Origin: Lachnospiraceae bacterium
GTDB taxonomy: Bacteria; Bacillota; Clostridia; Lachnospirales; Lachnospiraceae
Length of the DNA stretch: 64,000 nucleotides
Assembly (NCBI GenBank): GCA_030527645.1
Contig: JAUNAJ010000014.1
Coordinates: forward strand, 1 to 64,000
Direction: 5' to 3'
Numbering within the stretch: the stretch's first letter is position 1; each line of letters starts with the position of its first letter. The translations under genes were made by a program, and so were the position numbers. A model generated the notes under the pieces. The model saw only the letters and a list, made by a program, of their open reading frames with translations, searched no databases and had not been told where the DNA came from. Shown here one piece after another: positions 35,431 to 43,671 of this stretch.

Positions 35431-36423
35431 CTATTTACCTCGGTAATTTTGAAGGATTTTTTCCAGAAACAGCTGATATTCTGCCTTCACCTCCTCCGGT
35501 CCTTCAATTCGTATCCCCGCACCCAGACCTGCTGTCCAGCCAAAAAACTGAGGACTGACAGAAATCACTGCTCGCGTCCGGAAATGCTCCTCATCAGCCG
35601 GAATCATGGGGATTTCCCTGCCGAACCGATCCAGCATAACCCCCGCCAGTGTATTTTCACAACAGAAGCTTACCTCAATATCTCTTCCGCCAAACATTCC
35701 GAAGGTCTTTTTGGAAAATTCCGCCAGATCAAAATTCCTGAAGGTTTCACGTCCTCTTCTCTCTGTCTCCAAAATCTTCGTACGCTGCATCTTATCCACA
35801 CGATAATGCTTGATTTTTTCTGCCTCTGCGTCATAGGCGATCAGGTAATAATTATCGCTGTTCCAGGTCAGAGCCCAGGGACTCATCACATAGGATGCAC
35901 CTTCTCTTCTGAGACGAAACCTTTTTTGAGGCGTCCACTCTGCATATTGAAAGGCTATCTCCCTGTTTTTTTCAATCGCATTATGAATGGTATCCACCTG
36001 ATAATAGATGGTCTCATTCTCTGCCTTGGATCTGTTGACAATAAACACCTCGTGCTGCAGAGCAGCCGCCTGACTTCTGCTGCAAAGCTTCTCCAGCTTC
36101 CGGATCAGTTCCCGGGATTTCTGTCCGGTAATAAACCGGGAGGACTGCACAGCATCCACAAGAAGACGCAGCTCCGGCAGCTCATATTCTCTGCCGCCTA
36201 TAAAATAGCCCGGCTCCTTGCCTTTCTTCTGTACAATATCCAGACCATATTGACTCAGTGTCTCAATACCCGTATATACAGTTCTGCGGTCGGTAGGAAT
36301 ATCATATTCCTGCTCCAGGATCCTGCACAGCTCCATAGCATTCAGAAGATGCTCCTCGTCGGTTCTCTCCAGAAGAATGTCCATCAGATACAGGATGCGA
36401 AGTTTCTGATTTGATACAGCCAT
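35431..36423 (-). CDS. WYL-domain transcriptional regulator
   Basis: A 330-residue regulator. The N-terminal winged helix spans about 7-70 (LRILYLMDILLERTDEEHLLNAMELCRIL, then DRRTVYTGIETLSQYG as recognition helix). The WYL domain follows at about 130-215 with SPWALTWNSDNYYLIAYD, and a WCX extension completes the protein. WYL domains bind nucleic-acid or nucleotide-type ligands. The start is the ATG at 36423 with GGAAGGTG six bases upstream; a GTG nine bases earlier overlaps it. Divergent from nudC across a 255-bp gap, so it may regulate nudC or itself (inference). Confidence 0.9.
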   Translation of the reverse strand: MAVSNQKLRILYLMDILLERTDEEHLLNAMELCRILEQEYDIPTDRRTVYTGIETLSQYGLDIVQKKGKEPGYFIGGREYELPELRLLVDAVQSSRFITGQKSRELIRKLEKLCSRSQAAALQHEVFIVNRSKAENETIYYQVDTIHNAIEKNREIAFQYAEWTPQKRFRLRREGASYVMSPWALTWNSDNYYLIAYDAEAEKIKHYRVDKMQRTKILETERRGRETFRNFDLAEFSKKTFGMFGGRDIEVSFCCENTLAGVMLDRFGREIPMIPADEEHFRTRAVISVSPQFFGWTAGLGAGIRIEGPEEVKAEYQLFLEKILQNYRGK

Positions 36424-36503
36424 ATGGTTCACCTTCCTTTTCTTACAACGATTTCATTTCTATCAGAGATTTGACTCCCACTGAGACAGACTTCAAATTT
36501 TCC

Positions 36504-36532
36504 TTGTTAGTCATCCTTGAGTTTCTTATAAT
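36504..36532 (+). promoter_or_regulatory. promoter of nudC
   Basis: TTGTTA (36504-36509), 17-bp spacer, TATAAT (36527-36532), with an expected start at about 36539. The resulting leader is about 140 nt. Confidence 0.75.
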
Positions 36533-36545
36533 AGTAAGTAATGAT

Positions 36546-36615
36546 CAGAGCCATATGGCAGGAAGCCGCATAGCGTGAATTCAAGGCAATTGATTTCCTT
36601 CTCATGCAGGCTCTG
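36546..36615 (+). ncRNA. three-way-junction leader RNA upstream of nudC
   Basis: Seven bases after the predicted transcription start, CAGAGCC (36546-36552) pairs with GGCTCTG (36609-36615). Between them are two hairpins: TATG-GC (36554-36559) with GC-CGCATA (36565-36572), and AAGGCAAT (36583-36590) with ATTTCCTT (36593-36600, one mismatch). The layout is that of a compact three-way junction of 70 nt. I do not recognise a known riboswitch class. Confidence 0.45.
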
Positions 36616-36678
36616 AATAGTTACACTGTTATATTATTATAAAACGCAATCACCAATCAACGAAAGGAGATTCTACCA

Positions 36679-37545
36679 ATGATTCAGGATATCGCACCTA
36701 TGCAGCTTCATTTGGACTATTCACAGAAACAGCCCCGGGACGGAGACACCGTGTTTGTATTCCGCGGCAGCACCAAAAGAGAGGATCGGGCTCTGGTTCA
36801 CATGGATCCGGAGCACCAGCCGCATATTCCCTCCTATAAAGAGCTTTCTGATGCCGGATATATTACAGAAGCTGCTCCGGTTCAGTTTCTTTTTTCCATT
36901 GATGATAAGGATTATTTTCTGCTGAACAACGGAGGCAAGGACGACGTTCAGCTTCCCGGATATGAATATACTCCCATCCGTACCTTCTGCGACCGTACCG
37001 TCCTGCCCGGTCTTCCCCTTGCCGGTCTGACCGCCTATCATCTGTTCTTCTGGTACAGAGACAATACCTGCTGCGGACGCTGCGGCCACAGGATGATTCC
37101 CTTTGAAACCGAGCGTGCAGTCATCTGTCCGGAATGTAAAAATCTTGTTTTCCCGAAGCTGATGCCTGCAGTAATTATCGGTGTCCGCAACGGAAATAAA
37201 ATCCTCTGTTCCAGATACGCCGGCCGCGAGTATAAGGGAGTGGCACTTCTTGCCGGCTTCTGTGAGATCGGTGAATCACTGGAGCAGACCGTGGCAAGAG
37301 AGGTAGAGGAAGAAGTGAACTGCAGGGTAAAGAATATTACCTACTTCGGTTCTCAGCCCTGGGGGCTGGATTCCAATCTTCTGGCAGGCTTCTTCTGTGA
37401 TCTGGCTGATGATGACAGTATCACTATAGACGAGCATGAGCTGGCCAGCGCAGGCTGGGTAGACCGGTCCGAACTGGAACCAATGCCCAATGTAATGAGC
37501 CTGACTGCCACCATGATCGAAGCCTTCCGTAAGGGAGATGTCTGA
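36679..37545 (+). CDS. nudC: NAD(H) pyrophosphatase / NAD-capped RNA decapping Nudix hydrolase
   Basis: Cleaves NAD(H) to nicotinamide mononucleotide and AMP, and in characterised bacteria removes NAD caps from RNA. The 288 residues contain an N-terminal domain, a zinc ribbon with CCGRCGHR and CPECKN around residues 133-155, and the Nudix box GFCEIGESLEQTVAREVEEEV near 195-217 with all catalytic glutamates. The usual box glycine after EEV is Asn, a small deviation. After the box comes YFGSQPWGLDSNLLAGF, which matches the SQPWPFPxS motif of the NudC subgroup only partly. GAAAGGAG precedes the ATG by nine bases. Has its own promoter and a structured leader. Confidence 0.9.
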   Translation: MIQDIAPMQLHLDYSQKQPRDGDTVFVFRGSTKREDRALVHMDPEHQPHIPSYKELSDAGYITEAAPVQFLFSIDDKDYFLLNNGGKDDVQLPGYEYTPIRTFCDRTVLPGLPLAGLTAYHLFFWYRDNTCCGRCGHRMIPFETERAVICPECKNLVFPKLMPAVIIGVRNGNKILCSRYAGREYKGVALLAGFCEIGESLEQTVAREVEEEVNCRVKNITYFGSQPWGLDSNLLAGFFCDLADDDSITIDEHELASAGWVDRSELEPMPNVMSLTATMIEAFRKGDV

Positions 37546-37606
37546 TTCGGGACTCGTGTTTTCAAATTCAGGCAGGTCGACGAGACCAGGCTTGACATTC
37601 AAATAC

Positions 37607-37650
37607 AACAACAGCAGCAGACGTTCTTAGATATGTCTGCTGCTGTTGTT
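37607..37650 (+). terminator. terminator of nudC
   Basis: A perfect 16-bp stem (37607-37622 with 37635-37650) rich in CAG/CTG triplets, followed by TATTT. Confidence 0.75.
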
Positions 37651-37724
37651 TATTTCAGACCTTCCAGATATCGAAGGCACCGCAAAGTCCTGCCTCAGCT
37701 ATGGAGAATTGCCTGTATTCCTTC

Positions 37725-38321
37725 TTATCCTTCTGTCTTCTCCAGAATTTCATCTTCGCACTCCGCCATTGCCTGAAGAGTCATCTCCATCAGTTTGTTC
37801 AGATCCCAGCCCAGCTGGTCCGCTCCTCTGGAAATCACCTCCCGGGAGCATCCGGCAGCGAAATTTTTACTCTTGTATTTTTTCTTCAGAGATTTCAGTT
37901 CCATGTCTTTACAGCTTTTTGACGGCCGCATCAGCGCAGCAGCCCAGATCAGCCCGGTCAGCTCATCCGCGGCAAATAGAACCTTCTCCATCTCCTTTAC
38001 CGGCTCCACATCGATCACGGCTCCGCAGCCCACCTGAATTCCGTATCCATGGGATACTACTGCATGGATCAGTTCTTCATCCGCACCGCCTTCCCGAAGC
38101 AGCTCCGGTGCCTTCAGACAATGCTCCTCCGGAAACTCCTCAAAGTCAATATCATGCAGAAGGCCCACATTGCCCCAGAAGTCCTCCTCCGCACCATAGC
38201 CAAGCTCTCTGGCATACCATTTCATTACCGCCTCCACTGTCACCGCATGCTGCAGATGAAATGGATCCTTGTTGTGTTTCTTCAGTAAGGAATACGCTTC
38301 CTCTCTACTCAATACTGCCAT
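37725..38321 (-). CDS. HD-domain protein
   Basis: A 198-residue HD-superfamily metal-dependent hydrolase. It opens with MAVLSREEAYSLLKKH, has the first His in FHLQHAVTVEAVM and the HD pair in LLHDIDFEEFPEEH near residue 55, followed by AVVSHGYG. HD proteins of this compact type hydrolyse phosphoesters of nucleotides, but the substrate is unassigned. GGAGC precedes the ATG. It is transcribed alone towards nudC. Confidence 0.85.
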   Translation of the reverse strand: MAVLSREEAYSLLKKHNKDPFHLQHAVTVEAVMKWYARELGYGAEEDFWGNVGLLHDIDFEEFPEEHCLKAPELLREGGADEELIHAVVSHGYGIQVGCGAVIDVEPVKEMEKVLFAADELTGLIWAAALMRPSKSCKDMELKSLKKKYKSKNFAAGCSREVISRGADQLGWDLNKLMEMTLQAMAECEDEILEKTEG

Positions 38322-38349
38322 TGTTAGCTCCTGTTCCCGACCTCAAAAA

Positions 38350-38382
38350 ATGAGGATCGACTGTTATTTTATCGATCCTCAT
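38350..38382 (-). terminator. terminator of the PBP gene
   Basis: ATGAGGATCGA (38350-38360) pairs exactly with 38372-38382; on the minus strand it is followed by TTTTTTGAGG. Confidence 0.85.
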
Positions 38383-38442
38383 TCTACCACAGATTTTCAT
38401 TTCTGTGAAATCCACTATAGAAGTGAAGCCTCACAGATCATT

Positions 38443-40869
38443 TTAATTCATCGGGAACAGATCAGACCAGTTCCAGCCGGAGCCATTCGAAGAATGTTCT
38501 TCGGACGAATGCTCCTGCTCTCCGGCATCATCAGACTCCCGATCGTCCTCCTCTTCAGATCCATTCTCATCCTGATCTGAATCATTATCGGCATCCTCAT
38601 CTCTTCCGTCCTCATTGTTCATCAGCTTATCCCACAGCTTCTTCCAGCTGCTGGTGTGTGTGCTGCAGCTGTCATAATCAAGCCAGTCTGCAGTATATGC
38701 TTCATCTGCAGTTCCTGCCGATGCATTCTTCAGGAAAATGCAGTCATAGGTGGCAGATTCCGGGCAATAGGATCCGGCACGCATGCTGCTGTCCGAGCAA
38801 AGTGTGATCCGTTCATGACAGTTACAGGTTTCATTGTAGGCTGGCTCTGTCCCTGAAGCATAATACTCTACTGCTGTTATATCTCCCTGCATGGTCTGAT
38901 CGCACAGACCGGTTACTGCCCGCCTGCCGCATTTTGTGCAGATGGTTACTTCTGTCAGATTACTGGTATCCACCAATGGATTACTTCCGACAGATTCAAC
39001 AGCTGCGGTCTGCTCCATAATGGTTTTCCAGATTTCCTTTGCATGGCTGCTGTTTTCCAGGGGAATATTGTCATCATTGCCTTTCCACACGCCGCAGGTA
39101 TAGGCGGAGGAAAATCCTACGAACCAGGAGTCCCGGTAATCATTGGTGGTGCCGCTTTTTCCTGCAAGCTCCAGATATTCTACCGCAGCATCCCATCCGG
39201 TGCCGCTGCGAAGTACCTCCTCCATAGCCAGAGTCAGCAGCTTTGCTGCATCAGAGCTGACAGCCGTGGTCTTTTCTCCTGTGTTTTCGAGAATGACATT
39301 CCCGTCATGATCTGTGATCCTTGTATAGTAATAAGGACGGATGTACTGACCGTCTGCAGCGATGGCATTGTAGGCACCGGTCAATTCCAGATTCGTCAGA
39401 CCGTTGTAGGTGCCGCCGATCGCAAGTGCTTCCTGATGATCCTCCTCCGTCAGTGTGGTGATTCCAAACCGCTCCAGACAGGAAACAGTTCTGCCAAGAC
39501 CGATTCTCTGAAACGTTTTCAGGGCAATCACATTACAGGAGGAGCTGATGGCCTGCCTGATAGTGGTCATTCCGCCGTAGGTCTCATTGGCATTATGGAT
39601 CTCCGTACCGTCTGAATAGGAATAGGGTGCATCGTCTACTGCTGTGCCGAGAGTAAAGATCCCTGCATCCAGAGCCGCTGCATACTCCCCGATGATCTTG
39701 ATCGTCGAACCGGGCTGACGGATAGAATCAGTCGCCCTGTTGTATATAAGGCTGGCTTCTTTTTCTCCTCTGCCTCCCACTATGGCTGCAACAGCACCTG
39801 TCTCCACATCAGTAACCACCACGGAAACCTGCTCCGTATTCTGCTCATAATTTTGACTGTTCACTGCCTGCTCACTGATAAACTGGATTGCAGAATCCTG
39901 TGTAGAATAGATCGTCAGGCCTCCGGTATAGATCAGATCCCAGGCTTCCTCCTCTGTCATTCCCTTCTGTGTCATCAGATCCTCGACTACCGATACCAGC
40001 AAAGCATCCTCAAACCAGGACAGCACATTGTTCGCAGAGGAGCCGTCGTACACCAGATGTCCGATCACATCCTCTTCCAGTGCGCTTGCTTTCTCCTCTG
40101 AAGAAATATATCCCTGCTCCTCCATGGCATTCAGTACCAGATGCTGCCGCTCCAGACTTTTCTCCGGATATTCCTTCGGATTGTAGGCAGAAGGGTTCTT
40201 TGTAATTCCAGCGATCAGCGCACTTTCTGCCAGCGTCAGCTCGGATACATCCTTACCGAAATAATATTGTGAAGCAGTCTGCACGCCTCTGGTTCCGCCT
40301 CCGAGATTGATCGTATTCAGATAATTCTCCAGTATCCAGTCCTTGGAATATTTTCTTTCAATCACAAGCGCCAGATACTGCTCCTGAATCTTTCTGCTGA
40401 CCTTGCTCTCAAAGGTGGATTCCGCCATCCATCCCTCAAACACATTATTTTTCAATAACTGCTGCGTGATCGTGCTGGCTCCCTCTGTTGTTCGTCCGCC
40501 GGAGGTAATTCCCTTCACGATTGCTCTGGCTATTCCTCTCAGATCAATTCCATGGTGGGTCCGGAATCTGGAGTCTTCAATAGCAATGAATGCGTTCTGC
40601 AGATCATCCGGTGCCGCATTCAGGGGTACATAGATTCTGTTGGATTCCGAATTATACAGGGAATGCGTCTTCTCTCCATTGACATCTTCAATAACCGACA
40701 GATAGCCGTCCGGTGTAATATCCACAGCTCCGGCATCCGGTGCTTTCATAATCTGAATGCCAATGTAGATCATGCCGGCAGCAATCACGCAGAGCAGCAG
40801 ACAAAGCAGCGTGATCCCTGCATAGAGAACTGTTCTTTTCCAGTTGCTTTTTCCTTTCATATGTTCCAT
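38443..40869 (-). CDS. class A penicillin-binding protein (bifunctional transglycosylase/transpeptidase)
   Basis: Polymerises and cross-links peptidoglycan at the outer face of the membrane. Domains: short cytoplasmic head, one TM helix near residues 10-35, GT51 transglycosylase with IEDSRFRTHHGIDLRGIARA and TEGASTITQQLLKN, then the transpeptidase with the SxxK nucleophile in PGSTIKIIGE, the SSCN motif and KSGTTNDYRDSWF. The C-terminal 130 residues hold several cysteines (CTKCGRRAVTGLC, CNCHER) and end in a long Asp/Glu-rich tail. The start is either 40869 (MEHMKGK) or 40860 (MKGKSN); a GGAAAGGGGG tract lies close in both cases. Monocistronic. Confidence 0.93.
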   Translation of the reverse strand: MEHMKGKSNWKRTVLYAGITLLCLLLCVIAAGMIYIGIQIMKAPDAGAVDITPDGYLSVIEDVNGEKTHSLYNSESNRIYVPLNAAPDDLQNAFIAIEDSRFRTHHGIDLRGIARAIVKGITSGGRTTEGASTITQQLLKNNVFEGWMAESTFESKVSRKIQEQYLALVIERKYSKDWILENYLNTINLGGGTRGVQTASQYYFGKDVSELTLAESALIAGITKNPSAYNPKEYPEKSLERQHLVLNAMEEQGYISSEEKASALEEDVIGHLVYDGSSANNVLSWFEDALLVSVVEDLMTQKGMTEEEAWDLIYTGGLTIYSTQDSAIQFISEQAVNSQNYEQNTEQVSVVVTDVETGAVAAIVGGRGEKEASLIYNRATDSIRQPGSTIKIIGEYAAALDAGIFTLGTAVDDAPYSYSDGTEIHNANETYGGMTTIRQAISSSCNVIALKTFQRIGLGRTVSCLERFGITTLTEEDHQEALAIGGTYNGLTNLELTGAYNAIAADGQYIRPYYYTRITDHDGNVILENTGEKTTAVSSDAAKLLTLAMEEVLRSGTGWDAAVEYLELAGKSGTTNDYRDSWFVGFSSAYTCGVWKGNDDNIPLENSSHAKEIWKTIMEQTAAVESVGSNPLVDTSNLTEVTICTKCGRRAVTGLCDQTMQGDITAVEYYASGTEPAYNETCNCHERITLCSDSSMRAGSYCPESATYDCIFLKNASAGTADEAYTADWLDYDSCSTHTSSWKKLWDKLMNNEDGRDEDADNDSDQDENGSEEEDDRESDDAGEQEHSSEEHSSNGSGWNWSDLFPMN

Positions 40870-41056
40870 ACCCCCTTTCCAGAATGATTCAGGTCCCATT
40901 ATTGCAGCCGAACAGCAGCAGGAACGGTCTTCAGATCCGATTCGTTTTCCCGCACAGCTGTCCCATTCCATATCAAGAATAGCAGACCACTGTTATGATT
41001 CACACCTCCCATTCAGCGAATTAAAGGCAGTTTTTCCGATTTCCATGGAATAAAAC

Positions 41057-41105
41057 CGGAACACCGCGACGTTCCCTCAACCGGAACGCGGGGACGTTCC
41101 CTCGG
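41057..41105. repeat. tandem GC-rich direct repeat, REP-like
   Basis: Two adjoining units of about 24 bp, CCGGAACACCGCGACGTTCC and CCGGAACGCGGGGACGTTCC, each followed by CTC. The GGAAC...GTTCC ends make each unit self-complementary. It lies in the 411-bp gap between the PBP and fructokinase genes, whose remaining sequence shows no gene. Its wording resembles the palindrome at 4234-4298. Confidence 0.65.
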
Positions 41106-41129
41106 TTCCACCTTTCGCTGCATAGAAGC

Positions 41130-41161
41130 AAAAAACGGTTCATGTCCCGGGACATGAACCG
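41130..41161 (-). terminator. terminator of the fructokinase gene, a 26-bp perfect palindrome
   Basis: Positions 41136-41161 are a perfect loopless palindrome centred on CCCGGG. The A-run at 41130-41135 becomes TTTTTT on the minus strand right after the stem, as in an intrinsic terminator for the fructokinase transcript. Confidence 0.75.
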
Positions 41162-41280
41162 CCTGTAACTTATTATTACTCATCACCTGCAGAGGTGGGA
41201 GGTCTTCTCGACTGAGATAAACAGCAGCGCTGATTTGCTCCTGACACATCTGCTGACTCTGCTGATCTGCACGATGCTGA

Positions 41281-42234
41281 TCAGGAATGTTCAATTTCCT
41301 CTTTCGTAGGCATAACGCGAAGCGCACCCTTTCTGGTGGTGATCAGGGACGCAGCCTTGTTTGCAAAGGTCAGCATCTCCTTCAGCTCTGCCTCTGTATA
41401 GTCCTTCAATCCATTCTCAAGGATGTAGTGCAGCACACATCCGCAGAAGGTATCACCTGCTCCTGTGGTCTCAATAGTATTCTCACGAAGCACTGCCGGA
41501 ACAAATGTCTTTGCAGAGGCGGAAAATGCAAGACTGCCCTCTTTGCCAAGAGATACAAGGATCAGCTTCAGGTCATACTTCTCCTGCAGTATACGTACAC
41601 CTGCCTCATAATCCTGCTCACCTGTAAACCACTGGATCTCATTGTCAGATATCTTCAGAACATCTGCCAGTTTCATTCCCTGGTCGATCTTTTCAGCTGC
41701 CTGCTCAAGAGACTCCCACAGCGGCTCTCTCAGATTCGGATCAAAGGTGATCACCGCGCCGCTGTCCTTTGCTTTTTTTACAGCATAAAGCGTTGCTTCC
41801 TCACAGACAGGATCCGTCATAGACAGGGAACCAAAATGGAAGATTTTTGAATTCGTACAGAGCTCATCCTTTACATCTGCAGTGGAAAGCATCATATCTG
41901 CACCCGGTTTGCGATAGAAGGAGAAATCACGGTCACCGCCCGGGAGAGTATGAACAAATGCCAGAGTCGTATGAACCTCGGGATCCTTTACCAGTCCCTC
42001 AGTGGAGATTCCCACCTCCTTCAGGGCATCCTCCAGCTGTGTTCCGAACATATCATCACCGACTTTTCCGATAAATGCGGTAGAATGTCCCAGTCTCTTC
42101 AGCATTGCGAGCACATTGCAGGGAGCCCCGCCCGGATTAGCCTCCATGATCGGATTACCCTGTCCGCTGGTTCCGTTCTCTGTAAAATCAATCAGCAGCT
42201 CTCCTAATGCTGTAACATCAATCGTTTTGCTCAT
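41281..42234 (-). CDS. fructokinase (PfkB/ribokinase family)
   Basis: Phosphorylates fructose to fructose-6-phosphate. The 317 residues show the PfkB fold: ALGELLIDFTENG at the N-terminus, NPGGAPCNVLAMLKRLG substrate loop, FIGKVGDDMFG, and ETTGAGDTFCGCVLHYIL with the catalytic Asp. The PGGAPCNVA-type loop with GKPGADMMLS-like SFYRKPGADMML is typical of bacterial fructokinases (ScrK group). AGGAGG lies ten bases before the ATG. It stands alone between hairpin-rich gaps; functionally it fits with the mannitol and sugar genes to the right. Confidence 0.9.
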   Translation of the reverse strand: MSKTIDVTALGELLIDFTENGTSGQGNPIMEANPGGAPCNVLAMLKRLGHSTAFIGKVGDDMFGTQLEDALKEVGISTEGLVKDPEVHTTLAFVHTLPGGDRDFSFYRKPGADMMLSTADVKDELCTNSKIFHFGSLSMTDPVCEEATLYAVKKAKDSGAVITFDPNLREPLWESLEQAAEKIDQGMKLADVLKISDNEIQWFTGEQDYEAGVRILQEKYDLKLILVSLGKEGSLAFSASAKTFVPAVLRENTIETTGAGDTFCGCVLHYILENGLKDYTEAELKEMLTFANKAASLITTRKGALRVMPTKEEIEHS

Positions 42235-42372
42235 CGTAAGTATTCCTCCTGTTTAGTATTGCTGTCATGGATAGATCTCTGTCAGAAATCTTTCTTAAGA
42301 CATAATTATACTATGAATACCTGCATCTGAAAAGTATTTCCCCCTTTTTCTGCGTTTAAGGCTCTATTACGG

Positions 42373-42568
42373 GTTACAGTTCACGGGGAACCTCCCATTC
42401 ATGCGCAGTCCCCGCCGTTACACGGCGGGGGCTGCTGCAGACGCAGCCTGACTGCTTATGAATGGGAGGTTCCTCGATCCCGAGACAGCAGGAGATACGC
42501 ATGCAGTCTCTTACATGCCAGCATGACGAGCCAGCATGCGTATCTCCTGCTGCCCCGTGAACAGTAAC
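42373..42568. repeat. 196-nt nested palindrome forming a three-way junction
   Basis: Outer arms GTTACAGTTCACGGGG (42373-42388) and CCCCGTGAACAGTAAC (42553-42568) pair with one mismatch. Directly inside are two complete hairpins with no spacing: arm pair 42389-42402/42458-42471 (14 bp, perfect), which itself holds CCCCGCCG/CGGCGGGG and GCTGC/GCAGC stems, and arm pair 42486-42503/42535-42552 (18 bp, perfect). No reading frame fits. The outer arms and right flank are repeated at 58561-58604 without the inside. It occupies the gap between fructokinase and degV; 42235-42372 otherwise holds only the fructokinase upstream region. Confidence 0.85.
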
Positions 42569-42587
42569 TATTGCGGTACTGTTCATT

Positions 42588-43421
42588 TTATGCCCTGAAA
42601 TACGCTGCCCCGATCGCTCCCGGTCCGATATGCGTTCCAACTACTGTGCAGAGCTGCACCGCCTCCAGGGGATCCACCTTATTTTCCCAAAGAGTCCTGC
42701 TGTTCTCTACATAGGTCTGCAGACGTTCATCCGAGGTTCCGGAATAGACAAGCAGAATGGGCAGATCATAGTTCACGCCTGTTTCTTCAATTTTCTTCAT
42801 CAGGAAATTATCTGCCTTTTTTGCCCCGCGGACCTGACCCAGGAATTCCACCGTACCATTTTCAATGCTGATTGCAGGCTTCACATTCAGCATCCCTCCG
42901 GCAATTGCCTTTGTTCTGGATATTCTGCCGCCCTTCTGCAGAAATTTCAGGGTATCCAGCATAGCAACCAGACAGACATCCTCCCTCTTTTGCTCCACAG
43001 CAGCTGCCAGTTCCTCCAGATTCATTCCCTTATCCCTGCAATTCATGGCATACTCTGCCAGAATTCCGCCTCCCGCAGTAGCATTCCTCGTATCCACTAC
43101 CCGTATGTTATCGAAATCCTGCGCGGCCAGACAGGCACTCTGGTATGTTCCGGACAGTTCGGACGAAATTGTCAACACAAGTGCACTGTCTCCGCACCGT
43201 GTCACCTCCTCAAATACTTCTGTAAATCTTACCGGAGAAATCTGACTGGTCACTGGCAGTTCCCGGCAGCTGTCTAATCTGGTATAAAATTCATTTTTTT
43301 CCAGATCCACACCATCCAGATATTCCTCGTCCCCAAAGGAAACGAGCATAGGAATCTGCTGGATCCTGTCCTTCAATGACGGCCTGATATCGATTGCTGA
43401 GTCTGTAATTATTCTGATCAT
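42588..43421 (-). CDS. DegV family fatty-acid-binding protein
   Basis: A 277-residue DegV protein; characterised members bind fatty acids, and some (FakB) present them to fatty-acid kinase. It begins MIRIITDSAIDI with the D-S pair, has VTSQISPVRFTEVFEEV and LTISSELSGTYQSA (the binding motif with Ser/Thr and Gly), then RVVDTRNATAGGGIL. Start at 43421, with GGAG five bases upstream; a longer frame would begin inside the promoter. Ends 20 bp from the palindromic element at 42568. Which lipid it binds and whether it serves FakA is not shown here. Confidence 0.92.
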   Translation of the reverse strand: MIRIITDSAIDIRPSLKDRIQQIPMLVSFGDEEYLDGVDLEKNEFYTRLDSCRELPVTSQISPVRFTEVFEEVTRCGDSALVLTISSELSGTYQSACLAAQDFDNIRVVDTRNATAGGGILAEYAMNCRDKGMNLEELAAAVEQKREDVCLVAMLDTLKFLQKGGRISRTKAIAGGMLNVKPAISIENGTVEFLGQVRGAKKADNFLMKKIEETGVNYDLPILLVYSGTSDERLQTYVENSRTLWENKVDPLEAVQLCTVVGTHIGPGAIGAAYFRA

Positions 43422-43477
43422 AGGATTCTCCTCAATAATTCTAATATATTTTATTTTGATATTCAAATTATTTGTAA

Positions 43478-43506
43478 ACCTTATCACTTCCGGTTTTATT
43501 TGTCAA
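43478..43506 (-). promoter_or_regulatory. promoter of the degV gene
   Basis: Minus strand TTGACA (43506-43501), 17-bp spacer, TAAGGT (43483-43478), start near 43470, leader about 50 nt. Confidence 0.6.
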
Positions 43507-43528
43507 CTGCCAGTGCAGAATCACACGA

Positions 43529-43558
43529 CAGTCACGAGAATATGTCGGTTTTTTTCAA
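43529..43558. repeat. 30-bp dispersed repeat, copy 1
   Basis: CAGTCACGAGAATATGTCGG plus ten more bases matches 53722-53751 at 26 of 30 positions, all four differences being transitions. It adjoins the terminator at 43563-43588. Confidence 0.65.
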
Positions 43559-43562
43559 AAAA

Positions 43563-43588
43563 AGAGACAGGCATCGCTGCCTGTCTCT
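43563..43588 (-). terminator. terminator of the sugar-binding lipoprotein gene
   Basis: AGAGACAGGCA and its complement around a TCGC loop; on the minus strand the stem is followed by TTTTTTTGAAAAAAA. Placed 80 bp after the lipoprotein stop. Confidence 0.9.
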
Positions 43589-43671
43589 AAACTTTCTTAG
43601 GAGTCAAAAGTTTTTATTTCATCGGAATTATGTGGCGGGTGTTCCGATTGATTCGTGTTTATCTGTCTGAA

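Noticed and set aside
42373-42568. Reading the element as a simple terminator
   Set aside because: There is no T-run at either end of the outer stem, and the nested layout is far larger than needed for termination.
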